From: an uncultured Clostridia bacterium
GTDB taxonomy: Bacteria > Bacillota > Clostridia > Christensenellales > DTU072
DNA: 64,000 nt
Assembly: GCA_934274515.1 (NCBI GenBank)
Contig: CAKQTC010000002.1
Coordinates: forward strand, 62,001-126,000
Direction of reading: 5' to 3'
The notes beneath the pieces were generated by a model that was given only the letters and a program-made list of their open reading frames with translations, ran no database searches and was not told the DNA's origin. Shown piece after piece: positions 24,240-32,301 of the stretch (position 1 is the first letter of the stretch; the number at the start of each line of letters is the position of its first letter). The translations under genes were made by a program, and so were the position numbers.

Positions 24240-24743
24240 ATGAACCAAACGGAAAAAGACGAGTTAAAAGCGAAACACGAAAAGAAGAAAAAGATATTAA
24301 AAATAGTCGGACCGTGTCTTTTGGCGGTAGGGGTCATTTTCGCGATAGTAGGGTTTGTGGACTTTTTCAAAGCATTCGGTTCGAGTTCTATGGAAGGACC
24401 GAAAATGTTTTGGTGCTTGTTCATAGGTTTTCCGATGATAGCGGTAGGACTTATGTTGACGGTTATCGGGTATAATAGAGAAATGACGCGGTATATGAAA
24501 AACGAACAAGTACCCGTTGTCAACGAGATGGGCGAAGAGATAACGCCCGCTGTCAAAGCGATGGCAAACGCGGTAAAAAATTCCGGAACGAAACCTCGCT
24601 GTCCTTATTGCGGCGCGGAAACCGAAAACGACAGTAAGTTCTGTCCGCATTGCGGCGAACAACTTATAAAAACCTGTCCGTACTGCGGAACAACAGTTGG
24701 AAAAAACAGCCATTTTTGCGATAAATGCGGCAAAAAACTGTAA
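24240..24743 (+). CDS. Membrane protein with two C-terminal zinc ribbons
   Basis: A 167-residue protein with a basic N-terminus, two membrane helices (about 20-43 and 59-79) and a cytoplasmic tail with two zinc ribbons: 'CPYCGAETENDSKFCPHCG' and 'CPYCGTTVGKNSHFCDKCG'. Such double-zinc-ribbon membrane proteins are widespread in Clostridia and unassigned. AAGGAG lies 8 bases before the ATG. A terminator follows, so it closes the rsfS transcript or is expressed on its own. Confidence 0.8.
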   Translation: MNQTEKDELKAKHEKKKKILKIVGPCLLAVGVIFAIVGFVDFFKAFGSSSMEGPKMFWCLFIGFPMIAVGLMLTVIGYNREMTRYMKNEQVPVVNEMGEEITPAVKAMANAVKNSGTKPRCPYCGAETENDSKFCPHCGEQLIKTCPYCGTTVGKNSHFCDKCGKKL

Positions 24744-24768
24744 AAAATGCAAAAAAAGAGATTTTACG

Positions 24769-24799
24769 ACGAAGTTTCGAAAGGGACTTCGTTTTTTTT
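24769..24799 (+). terminator. Terminator after the zinc-ribbon membrane protein
   Basis: ACGAAGT/ACTTCGT stem with a 10-nt loop, followed by eight T. Confidence 0.85.
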
Positions 24800-24871
24800 A
24801 CGATAGCGCCGCAAGCAGTCGCCGTGACGGGGGAAACGAGTAAAAGCGTTGCGTTCGGGTCGCGATAACGC

Positions 24872-24900
24872 TTTACAAATCGCCCGTTTCAATGTATAAT
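24872..24900 (+). promoter_or_regulatory. smc promoter
   Basis: TTTACA, 17-bp spacer, TATAAT; start near 24907, then GGAGAGG as ribosome site before the ATG. Confidence 0.8.
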
Positions 24901-24929
24901 TTTTAATAGCGAATTTTACGGAGAGGAAT

Positions 24930-27900
24930 ATGCATCTCAAACAAATAGAGGTTCAGGGCTTTAAGTCCTTTGCCGACAGACTTTGTCTTAAATTCAACGA
25001 CGGCGTTACCTGTATCGTCGGACCGAACGGTTGCGGAAAGAGTAACGTCAGCGACGCCATAAGGTGGGTTCTCGGGGAACAAAGAGCGTCCGACCTAAGA
25101 ACGGGTAAGGGCAACAAAATGGATCAGGTTATTTTTAAGGGAACGAACACGCGTAAGCCTATGGGTTATTGCGAAGTTTCCCTTACTTTCGATAACGCCG
25201 ACCGCACGTTGCAAAGCGATACCGATATCGTCGTTATTACGCGTAAAATGTATAAAACGGGCGAAAGCGAGTATTACATAAACGGGCAACGCGACAAATT
25301 AAAAAATCTTATTAACCTTTTCCGCGACACGGGTATCGGCAAAGACGGTTATTCCGTTATCGGACAGGGAAAAATCGACTCGTTCCTTACGGCGAAACCC
25401 GAAGACAGGCGGCAGATTTTTGAAGAAGCGGCGGGAATATCCAAATACAAGGCAAGCAGAAACGAGGCAATGAAAAGCCTTGACAAGACGCAGGTCAATC
25501 TCGACCTTACCGCCGAAAGGTTAAGGGGTTACGAAGAAAGAATAGAGCCGTTGGAAAAACAAGCGGTCGTCGCTATTCGAGCAGGAGAAATCAAAGCGAG
25601 AATAAAAGACCTGGAAGTAAACCACTTTTTGTACGTTACCGAAAACAGCGAAACGGAAAGCAAAAAACTGCAAGCCAAACTCGACGAGGCGAACGCGCAA
25701 CTTGCCGTTGCGACAAAAGAACGCGACGAAGCAAAAGCCGAATACGAGGACGTGTCGCAAAAATTGTCCAAACTCGACGAGGAAGTCAAGGTCGTTTACG
25801 AGCGTATGATGAAACTTACCGACAGTTCCATCACGAAAAACAGCGAGCAAAAACGCCTTAAAGAGAACATCGAAACGGCGGAAAAATTCATCGAGGACAA
25901 GGAAAAGGAAATCGAAGATAAGAATAAAATCGTCGAAGCAAATACTGTTACGAAAAAGAGTTATTCCGAAGAAAATCAGCAGGTTACGTTCGATTATTTG
26001 AAAGCGAAATCCGACGAAGAACGCCTTATCAGAGAATACGAGGAAGCGGACGCACTCGTCAAGGAAAAACGTACAAAAATAGATTTTACCAACTCGATAA
26101 TATTCGAGGCAATGGACGAATCCATATCGATGACGGGCGACGTTGCGCAACTCAAAGCGGAAAAACTCAGCCTTGAAAAGACCGTGGAAGAAACGAAAGC
26201 CGACCTTGCGGAAAAGAAAACCGCGCTTGCAGAGATTAATCGAAAACTTAAATCCGAAGAAGAAAATTTGGCGGCAATCGAAAAAGACAGGGAAGAAAAG
26301 AAAGAAGTTAAAGCGAACTTAGAAACAGAGTTCAATAAAAAATACGTTGCAAAACGCGACGCGGAAGACAAACTTGCCGAAATCCGCGACACGATTATGC
26401 AGAAAAAAACTTGGATAACTTATCAGGAAAACAGCAAAGCAAATTTTTCAAACTACGACCAAGCGGTTAAATTCCTTATGACTTGCGGAGATGCGACCGT
26501 TACAAGCAAAATTTGCGGCGTACTCGGCGACCTTATCAGCGTTTCCCCGAAATACGCGCTAGCCGTGGAAATAGGATTAGGAAACAGTATAAATAATATG
26601 GTAACGCGCAATCAGCAGGATACGAGTTATCTTATCGAATACCTTAACAGGTTTCGCGGCGGAAGAGGAACGTTTTTGCCGCTTACCGCAATGCGCCCAC
26701 GTCCGCTCGAAGCCGTTTTCGACGACGCACTCGAAGAAGACGGATGCTACGGCGTAGCCGCAGACCTTGTTAAATGCGATAGAGAATATCGCCCTGCAAT
26801 CGAAGTTTTGCTCGGCAGAGTAGTGGTTGTCGAAGACAAACCGACCGCGATAAGAATGGCGGAAAAATACCGTAACTCGTTTAGAATAGTTACGCTTACC
26901 GGCGAAAACTACGCGATAAGCGGCGCGGTAACCGGCGGAAGAACGCAAAACGTCGGGAATAGAATGTTAAGCCTCGAAGCGGAAATAGCAAACTACAAAA
27001 AAGCAGTGGAGGAACTCGAACGTTCGAGAAAAATCCTCGTAGACGAACTTAACGTAATCGACGGCGAATTGAAAGAAATGGAAAAAACCGCGTCCGTCGT
27101 CGATAACCTTATATTCAAACTCGATAAAAACGTTTCCACGGCAGAACAAAGCAAACAGTATACCATCTTAGAACGAGAAAAAATATCTTCCGAAATCGAT
27201 AAGTTAAACGCCCGTATCGTTTCTTGCGAGCAAGAAATAACGGCAAAGTCGTTACGTTTGGAATCCGAACAACAGAAAATGGGAACCCAAACAGATAAAA
27301 GAACGAGCGCAAACGATATGCTCGCAAAGATGAACGAAGAGATAATAGAACTCGAAGAAGAGCGTCAAAAAGCAAACGCGAGAAGAACGGAAATTATTAC
27401 GAAAGTAAAGAATTTGGAGAATAGAAGTAAAGAACTTACTTCGGGAATTAGCACACTCGAACGCGAAATCGAACGTTTAGGATCGGAAATACTCGGCGCA
27501 ACGAGTGCGGTTAAAATTACGCGCGGTGAACTTGAAAGGAACAAAGACGCGCTCGAACAACTCGTATTGAAAAACACGGACAACGAGGAGTTGCAAAGAG
27601 AAAAAGAAAAGCGTGACGCGATAACGGAACAAAAAGCGACGCTTACCGCTCGCCAAGCCGTTTTATACGGCGCGATGCAGGAATGCGGCGACAAAGTGAA
27701 CGCCTCGAACGAACGTAAAGCGAGAGCGGAAACGATGATAGAAAATCTGCAAAAGGAAATCGATACCGCGCGCGAAAAAGTTAAGGAAGAGTACGGGCTT
27801 GACTATGAAACCGCCCATGCGATGAAAATCGAGGGATACTCGGACGCGGCGGGAGTGCAAGAAAACAAGAACCTCAAAAAGGAACTAGCAAAACTCGGCG

Positions 27901-28535
27901 ACGTAAACGAAATGGCAATATCCGACCTCGCCGCGTTACGAGAAGAATATGACAAAATCAAAATTCACTTCGACGACGTAGTGAGAGCGAAAGAAATGCT
28001 GACGGACACCATCAAGGATTTGACGACGAAGATGGAAACGCAGTTTACCGAAAGTTTCTCGAAAATTAAAGAGAACTTTGCGTCGGTGTTTAGCGAGATG
28101 TTCGACGGAGGAAAAGGCAGGCTAGATTTAGATATAGAATACGGACAGAGCGTACTAGACGCAGGCATCGTTATCGAAGCGGAACCGCCGGGCAAGAAAC
28201 TGCAAAACATCGACCTTTTGAGCGGCGGAGAAAGAGCGCTTACGGCGATAGCGATAATATTCGCGATTATAAAACTCAACCCGGTGCCGTTCTGTATACT
28301 CGACGAAGTAGACGCGCCTCTTGACGACAGTAACTCGTCGGTTTATGCGAAGTATCTAAGAAAATTCAGCAGAAATACGCAGTTTATAATCGTAAGTCAC
28401 CGTAAACCCACGATGGAACTCGCGAACGAACTGTACGGTATAACGATGCAGGAAAAGGGCGTAAGTAAGGTATTCTCGGTTAAACTCAGCGAAGCGTTGG
28501 AAATCGCGGAAAAAGCGAAAACGACCGCCGTTTAA
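24930..28535 (+). CDS. smc: Chromosome segregation ATPase SMC
   Basis: A 1201-residue condensin subunit that extrudes DNA loops with ScpA/ScpB. The N-terminal head has Walker A 'GPNGCGKSN' (about 32-40) and 'GQGKIDSFL'. Two long coiled coils (about 170-500 and 680-1040, Glu/Lys/Ala-rich heptads) flank a hinge near 520-640 ('ICGVLGDLISVSPKYALAVE', 'GGRGTFLPL', 'GAVTGGRTQ'). The C-terminal head has the signature 'LLSGGERALTAIAI' and Walker B 'FCILDEVDAPLDD'. Length is normal. The order smc-ftsY is as in Bacillus. Confidence 0.98.
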   Translation: MHLKQIEVQGFKSFADRLCLKFNDGVTCIVGPNGCGKSNVSDAIRWVLGEQRASDLRTGKGNKMDQVIFKGTNTRKPMGYCEVSLTFDNADRTLQSDTDIVVITRKMYKTGESEYYINGQRDKLKNLINLFRDTGIGKDGYSVIGQGKIDSFLTAKPEDRRQIFEEAAGISKYKASRNEAMKSLDKTQVNLDLTAERLRGYEERIEPLEKQAVVAIRAGEIKARIKDLEVNHFLYVTENSETESKKLQAKLDEANAQLAVATKERDEAKAEYEDVSQKLSKLDEEVKVVYERMMKLTDSSITKNSEQKRLKENIETAEKFIEDKEKEIEDKNKIVEANTVTKKSYSEENQQVTFDYLKAKSDEERLIREYEEADALVKEKRTKIDFTNSIIFEAMDESISMTGDVAQLKAEKLSLEKTVEETKADLAEKKTALAEINRKLKSEEENLAAIEKDREEKKEVKANLETEFNKKYVAKRDAEDKLAEIRDTIMQKKTWITYQENSKANFSNYDQAVKFLMTCGDATVTSKICGVLGDLISVSPKYALAVEIGLGNSINNMVTRNQQDTSYLIEYLNRFRGGRGTFLPLTAMRPRPLEAVFDDALEEDGCYGVAADLVKCDREYRPAIEVLLGRVVVVEDKPTAIRMAEKYRNSFRIVTLTGENYAISGAVTGGRTQNVGNRMLSLEAEIANYKKAVEELERSRKILVDELNVIDGELKEMEKTASVVDNLIFKLDKNVSTAEQSKQYTILEREKISSEIDKLNARIVSCEQEITAKSLRLESEQQKMGTQTDKRTSANDMLAKMNEEIIELEEERQKANARRTEIITKVKNLENRSKELTSGISTLEREIERLGSEILGATSAVKITRGELERNKDALEQLVLKNTDNEELQREKEKRDAITEQKATLTARQAVLYGAMQECGDKVNASNERKARAETMIENLQKEIDTAREKVKEEYGLDYETAHAMKIEGYSDAAGVQENKNLKKELAKLGDVNEMAISDLAALREEYDKIKIHFDDVVRAKEMLTDTIKDLTTKMETQFTESFSKIKENFASVFSEMFDGGKGRLDLDIEYGQSVLDAGIVIEAEPPGKKLQNIDLLSGGERALTAIAIIFAIIKLNPVPFCILDEVDAPLDDSNSSVYAKYLRKFSRNTQFIIVSHRKPTMELANELYGITMQEKGVSKVFSVKLSEALEIAEKAKTTAV

Positions 28536-28557
28536 GCATAGGAAAGAGGAGTAGGAA

Positions 28558-29451
28558 ATGGGATTTTTCGATAAAATCAAAGCAGGATTGCGCAAAACAA
28601 AAGAGAGTATATCCAAGAAAATTTTTGAAGTTTTCAAAGCGAAAGCGCTTGACGACGAATTTTACGAAGAACTCGAAATGGCGCTTATATCTGCCGATAT
28701 GGGCGTAACGGCAACGGAAGAGATTATCGAAGAACTCAGAGATGCGGTATACCAAAAGCGCATTACGGTACCCGAAAAAGCCAAAGACGAACTAAAAAGG
28801 ATATTGATTGAGTCGATCGACTACGAAATTCCGGAGTATACGTATCCGCTTGTTTTGCTAATAGCGGGGGTAAACGGGGTAGGAAAAACCACGGCTGTCG
28901 GGAAATTAGCAAATCTATTCAAAGAACAAGGCAAAAGCGTAATCGTTGCGGCGGCGGACACGTTTAGGGCCGCTGCAAGCGAGCAACTTGAAATTTGGGC
29001 GGATAGAGCGGGCGTGAGAATCGTTAAACACAACGAAGGCAGCGACCCGGCGGCAGTGGTTTTTGACGCCATTGCGTCGATGAAAGCGAAGAAAACCGAC
29101 GTGTTGATTGTGGATACGGCAGGACGGCTGCATAACAAGAAAAATTTAATGAACGAACTCGAAAAAATAAACAGAGTTATTGACAGGGAACTGCCGGATG
29201 CGGACAAGAGAAGTTATATCGTGCTTGACGCGACGACGGGGCAGAACGCGGTAAGTCAGGTAGAGGTTTTTAACGAGGCGATAGACGTTGACGGGATAGT
29301 ACTTACGAAACTCGACGGAACGGCGAAAGGCGGCGTTGTTATGGCGATAAGCGCGGAATACGAAATGCCCGTGGTATATATCGGAGTAGGCGAGGGAATA
29401 GACGATTTATTACCGTTTAACGCCGAGGAGTTTGTAAGCGCGATTATATAA
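28558..29451 (+). CDS. ftsY: Signal recognition particle receptor FtsY
   Basis: A 297-residue SRP GTPase that docks SRP-ribosome complexes at the membrane. The short N-terminal N domain starts 'MGFFDKIKAGLRKTKESISK', without the long acidic A domain of E. coli FtsY. The G domain has G1 'GVNGVGKTTAVGKLA', 'DTFRAAASEQL', G3 'DTAGRLHNKKNLMNEL', G4 'TKLDGTAKGG' and the terminal 'YIGVGEGIDDLLPFNAEEFV'. GAGGAG lies 9 bases before the ATG, 22 bp after smc. Confidence 0.98.
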   Translation: MGFFDKIKAGLRKTKESISKKIFEVFKAKALDDEFYEELEMALISADMGVTATEEIIEELRDAVYQKRITVPEKAKDELKRILIESIDYEIPEYTYPLVLLIAGVNGVGKTTAVGKLANLFKEQGKSVIVAAADTFRAAASEQLEIWADRAGVRIVKHNEGSDPAAVVFDAIASMKAKKTDVLIVDTAGRLHNKKNLMNELEKINRVIDRELPDADKRSYIVLDATTGQNAVSQVEVFNEAIDVDGIVLTKLDGTAKGGVVMAISAEYEMPVVYIGVGEGIDDLLPFNAEEFVSAII

Positions 29452-29580
29452 GACGGCTTAAAAATACGCGTCTGTTGCGCACGGATATGGCAATAATAAC
29501 GCAAGCAAGTCAGACGGAAGAAAGAAAGAGGAAAAAAGTCTTTCGCGTAAAAATTTTTAGGGAAAAACGGATAAAAATGT

Positions 29581-29609
29581 TTGACAAAGCGAGAGCAATC
29601 AAGTATACT
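29581..29609 (+). promoter_or_regulatory. tRNA cluster promoter
   Basis: TTGACA, 17-bp spacer, TATACT; start near 29616, about 47 nt before tRNA-Gly. No other promoter is seen before the terminator at 30313, so the six tRNAs and the spacer RNA are probably one transcript. Confidence 0.85.
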
Positions 29610-29662
29610 GATAAGGCACTTTGAAAAAAGACCTTAAAAAAGTCGTCAGTAGCAGAAAAGAT

Positions 29663-29736
29663 GCGGGTGTAGCTCAATGGTAGAGCCCCAGCCTTCCAAG
29701 CTGGTTGCGTGGGTCCGATTCCCATCACCCGCTCCA
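29663..29736 (+). tRNA. tRNA-Gly (UCC)
   Basis: Cloverleaf with acceptor GCGGGTG/CACCCGC, anticodon loop CTTCCAA (anticodon TCC), T-loop GTCCGATTC and an encoded CCA. It reads GGA/GGG codons. Confidence 0.97.
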
Positions 29737-29743
29737 AGCCGAA

Positions 29744-29862
29744 AGGCTGTACTAAAGATGAAGGTTGGTTTTAGGTGAGGGGAGGTAATTGCAGGAAATG
29801 CGGTTATTTCCCTTTGAAACAACCCGACTCTTTACGGGGTCATACCTGTGTACCGGGAGCCT
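29744..29862 (+). ncRNA. Structured spacer RNA between tRNA-Gly and tRNA-Arg
   Basis: The 132 nt between two tRNAs fold extensively. P1: AGGCTGTAC (29744-29752) with GTAC plus AGCCT (29850-29862, CGGG bulge). P2: GGTTG/CAACC with TTT/AAA (29763-29771 with 29817-29824). P3: a 14-bp uninterrupted helix (29780-29793 with 29799-29812) closed by loop GGAAA. P4: GACTC/GGGTC (29826-29830 with 29837-29841). Alternatively 29737-29748 forms AGCC-GAAA-GGCT immediately after the tRNA-Gly CCA. It lacks the SRP GGTCAGG/GGAAGGAAGCAGCC core and 5S, tmRNA or RNase P hallmarks. tRNA 3' processing of tRNA-Gly and RNase P cleavage of tRNA-Arg would release it. Identity unknown. Confidence 0.6.
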
Positions 29863-29868
29863 CTAAGT

Positions 29869-29945
29869 GGACCAGTAGCTCAGCAGGATAGAGCAACGGC
29901 CTTCTAAGCCGTAGGTCGGGGGTTCGAACCCCTCCTGGTTCGCCA
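29869..29945 (+). tRNA. tRNA-Arg (UCU)
   Basis: Acceptor GGACCAG/CTGGTTC, anticodon loop CTTCTAA (anticodon TCT), T-arm GGGGGTTCGAACCCC, discriminator G and encoded CCA. Confidence 0.97.
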
Positions 29946-29961
29946 CTACCAAATAAAACGT

Positions 29962-30039
29962 GGTGGATGTAGTTCAGTTGGTTAGAACGCCAGATTGTGG
30001 CTCTGGAGGTCGTGGGTTCGACTCCCACCATTCACCCCA
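29962..30039 (+). tRNA. tRNA-His (GUG)
   Basis: Acceptor GTGGATG/CATTCAC with the extra G-1 at 29962 opposite C73, anticodon loop TTGTGGC (anticodon GTG), and encoded CCA. Confidence 0.97.
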
Positions 30040-30048
30040 TAAACCCAA

Positions 30049-30124
30049 AGGGGTGTCGCCAAGTGGTTAAGGCACGGGACTTTGACTCCCGCACTCGTAG
30101 GTTCAAATCCTGCCACCCCTGCCA
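30049..30124 (+). tRNA. tRNA-Gln (UUG)
   Basis: Acceptor AGGGGTG/CACCCCT, anticodon loop CTTTGAC (anticodon TTG), T-loop GTTCAAATC, discriminator G and encoded CCA. Confidence 0.95.
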
Positions 30125-30143
30125 CCAAATTTAATACAAACGT

Positions 30144-30219
30144 GATCCATTAGCTCAGTCGGTAGAGCACTTGACTTTTAATCAAGGTGTCCGGAGTTCG
30201 AATCTCCGATGGATCACCA
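30144..30219 (+). tRNA. tRNA-Lys (UUU)
   Basis: Acceptor GATCCAT/ATGGATC, anticodon loop CTTTTAA (anticodon TTT), T-arm CGGAGTTCGAATCTCCG, discriminator A and encoded CCA. Confidence 0.97.
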
Positions 30220-30234
30220 TTTTTTTATAAAAAA

Positions 30235-30316
30235 GCGGTTATGGCGGAATGGCAGACGCGATAGACTTAGAATCTATTGAGAGATCGTAAGGGTTCAAGT
30301 CCCTTTAACCGCACCA
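30235..30316 (+). tRNA. tRNA-Leu (UAG)
   Basis: Type II tRNA with acceptor GCGGTTA/TAACCGC, anticodon loop CTTAGAA (anticodon TAG), a short variable arm, T-loop GTTCAAGTC and encoded CCA. Its last 20 nt are duplicated 158 bp downstream. Confidence 0.95.
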
Positions 30317-30393
30317 TTAAAAAAGAGAGATTGTTTCTCTCTTTTTTAATGGTTAAAAATAGAAAATGGACTTGAACGGGCGGAAAAAGCGAC
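30297..30393 (+). repeat. 97-bp direct repeat, copy 1 (contains tRNA-Leu 3' end)
   Basis: This begins inside the T-arm of tRNA-Leu, runs through its CCA and the terminator hairpin, and ends in GGACTTGAACGGGCGGAAAA followed by AGCGAC. It matches copy 2 (30455-30551) at 92 of 97 positions by eye. GGACTTGAAC is the reverse complement of the T-arm segment GTTCAAGTCC just upstream, so each copy is also internally an inverted repeat. Confidence 0.9.
30313..30353 (+). terminator. tRNA cluster terminator
   Basis: A perfect 18-bp stem starts in the ACCA of tRNA-Leu (30313-30330) and pairs with 30336-30353 around loop TTGTT; the 3' arm contains T6. It is nearly symmetric, so it could work in both directions. 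Confidence 0.85.
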
Positions 30394-30460
30394 AATCCGG
30401 TGAATTGTCGCACCGCCCCGGCCTGTCGCAAAGCCGAAGGGCTTTGGTGCGAGGAAGTCC
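30368..30460 (+). other. Three-way-junction fold between the two repeat copies
   Basis: GGACTT (30368-30373) pairs with AAGTCC (30455-30460). Inside are GGGCGG/CCGCCC (30378-30383 with 30413-30418), extended by GCGACAAT/ATTGTCGC (30389-30396 with 30404-30411), and TCGC-AAAGCC/GGCTTT-GCGA (30426-30452, loop GAAG). The unique segment 30394-30454 lies between the repeats. It may be an RNA element or a folded mobile-element scar; no product is known. Confidence 0.5.
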
Positions 30461-30551
30461 CTTTAACCGCACCATTAAAAAAGAGAGATTTTTTCTCTCT
30501 TTTTTAGTGGTCAAAAATAGAAAAGGGACTTGAACGGGCGGGAAAAGCGAC
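30455..30551 (+). repeat. 97-bp direct repeat, copy 2 (pseudo tRNA-Leu tail plus terminator)
   Basis: It carries the 20-nt tRNA-Leu 3' end including CCA (30455-30474), the same 18-bp terminator stem (30471-30511, one G-T pair and loop T5), and the same tail. A third partial copy of the tail, GGGCGGAAAAAGCGA, lies at 30573-30587. No tRNA body precedes it, so this is a pseudo-tail. Confidence 0.88.
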
Positions 30552-30652
30552 TTATTACTAAATAGATTTTAAGGGCGGAAAAAGCGATTTATTCGCATTT
30601 TTTATAGACTAAAACAGAGAAAATTTTTTTTATTTACACGTTTTTAACTTTA

Positions 30653-30681
30653 TTGACAAAAGAAAATGCGTATTATACAAT
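30653..30681 (+). promoter_or_regulatory. Promoter of the 493-residue lipoprotein
   Basis: TTGACA, 17-bp spacer, TACAAT; start near 30688. Confidence 0.7.
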
Positions 30682-30726
30682 AAAATTAAGGGAAGATTAT
30701 AATTCATTATAAGGAGAAATGCGGTT

Positions 30727-32208
30727 ATGAAAAGGTATTCTAAGATAGTTATTTTTGCGTTATGTATCATCTTGTGCATAAGCGCGCTCGTCGCGTGCAA
30801 CGATAAAAACGACGACACGGTTAAGACCGTTACGGTTACTTTGCCGAGTTTGTATCCCGACGGGTTGGAAAGCGTTAGCGCGAATTCCGCGATTGAATTG
30901 AATTCGTTTACTTTACCGAAAGGCTCGATGGCGACGCTTAACGTTACTTTGGTTCGCGGTTACGTAGTCGGCAGTTTTAAGGTGCTTGTCGGGACTAAAG
31001 AGATTACGCCGAGTAGTAGCAGCACGGAAAACGGCAAGGTTACGCTAAATTACGATTTTACCGTTGATAATGACGTGACCGTTAGTTTTAACGGAGCGCT
31101 CGAAACGCACAAAATTACGGTTAAATCCGAATTTACCAAAGCGGATAGCGGAATAGAACTCGTCGTTCCATACGAATATTCGATAAAAGCGACGACCGCA
31201 AAAGGCGTTAAACAAGCCGACGGAATAAGAACGCTCGAAGAAGTGAGCAAGAAGTTAAACGAGTACGCGGAAGACGGATTTCTTTACAACGGAACAATCT
31301 GCGTCACCGCGAAAATTAAAGGGGAAGGAATTGCTTTTCCGCATTTTATCAACAATGAAAGAAGAGCGCTGAATTTGGAATACAACACTTCATATTCGGT
31401 TGACACAAAAGAATGTACGGTCGAGGCACTCGTCACGATAACGAACGACGCTACCGTATCCTTTTCGGGAAACGGATTAATAAAGTCAAGTGCGGTGAAT
31501 ATTTTGCAGGAATGGGGAAGAGAAAGTTGGATAAAAGGCGAGTTTATAAATGAAAAAGGAACCGCACTAAACACGCTTGACGGTCTCTACAATGCGACCG
31601 AAATATATGTGTCGCTGGATAAACAGAATATGGAATTGCAAACCTGCGAAGCGTTGGTAGAGGCATTTAAGTACGGGTTTGACGCACTTAACGTAAACGG
31701 AAAAGACGTGAAAGCGGAAACAAAAACCATTGACGGCATTTTATATCTCAAACTTCAAAAACCTAATGCGTACAACGCAAAGAAAGCGGAAGGATACTTT
31801 TTTGACGATGAAAAACTTGTCGAATACTTGAAGAAAAGCGACAAATTTACTTCCGTCGCGCCTACGTTTACTTCTGCAATTATGGCATGGGGTAAGGACG
31901 AAACGGAAAAAGACAACTTTGCTTCTTATTTCGGCTATGAAAGCATAAGAGGCAAAAAGAGTTTCGCGCTTTGTCTTGCACCCGAAACAACGAAAATAAC
32001 CGTTGTTATCAACGGAAAAGACGAAATAACTTTCGATAACGTTCAAACTGCAAACGAAACGACGAAAGGTATAGCGACGTTGTATAGGTACTACGAAGGC
32101 AGCGATAATTTTAGCGGAATATGCATATTGAACAACAAAGCACAAACGCATAAACTTGTACTTGATGCGAAAGATTACGGTCAAATAACGTCCGTTGAAG
32201 TTAAATAA
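30727..32208 (+). CDS. Lipoprotein, unknown function
   Basis: A 493-residue exported lipoprotein: signal peptide MKRYSKIVIFALCIILCISA with lipobox 'ALVAC'. Two beta-rich Ig-like modules appear near 35-115 and 115-240 ('TLNVTLVRGYVVGSFKVLVG', 'VTVSFNG', 'ATVSFSGNG'), followed by a mixed C-terminal domain without catalytic motifs. AAGGAG lies 11 bases before the ATG. It has its own promoter and terminator, and it stands between the tRNA cluster and a glycosyltransferase. A surface-binding role is inference. Confidence 0.75.
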   Translation: MKRYSKIVIFALCIILCISALVACNDKNDDTVKTVTVTLPSLYPDGLESVSANSAIELNSFTLPKGSMATLNVTLVRGYVVGSFKVLVGTKEITPSSSSTENGKVTLNYDFTVDNDVTVSFNGALETHKITVKSEFTKADSGIELVVPYEYSIKATTAKGVKQADGIRTLEEVSKKLNEYAEDGFLYNGTICVTAKIKGEGIAFPHFINNERRALNLEYNTSYSVDTKECTVEALVTITNDATVSFSGNGLIKSSAVNILQEWGRESWIKGEFINEKGTALNTLDGLYNATEIYVSLDKQNMELQTCEALVEAFKYGFDALNVNGKDVKAETKTIDGILYLKLQKPNAYNAKKAEGYFFDDEKLVEYLKKSDKFTSVAPTFTSAIMAWGKDETEKDNFASYFGYESIRGKKSFALCLAPETTKITVVINGKDEITFDNVQTANETTKGIATLYRYYEGSDNFSGICILNNKAQTHKLVLDAKDYGQITSVEVK

Positions 32209-32230
32209 TCGAAAATCGTATAACCCAAAA

Positions 32231-32262
32231 AAACGCGAAACAATTAGGTTTCGCGTTTTTTT
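32231..32262 (+). terminator. Lipoprotein gene terminator
   Basis: ACGCGAAAC pairs with GGTTTCGCGT around AATTA (one G-T wobble), with flanking A3 and T7. Confidence 0.93.
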
Positions 32263-32301
32263 ATAAGTATTTTATCGGAAAAAGGGGAATAAAATATTCG
32301 T

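Noticed and set aside
29737..29868. Small SRP (4.5S) RNA or 5S rRNA as identity of the tRNA spacer RNA
   Set aside because: The SRP core GGTCAGG/GGAAGGAAGCAGCC is absent and none of the 5S rRNA consensus is present, although the size is close to 5S.
30313..30600. CRISPR array at the tRNA-Leu repeats
   Set aside because: There are only two full copies, the repeat is 97 bp and contains a tRNA end and a terminator, and no cas genes are nearby.
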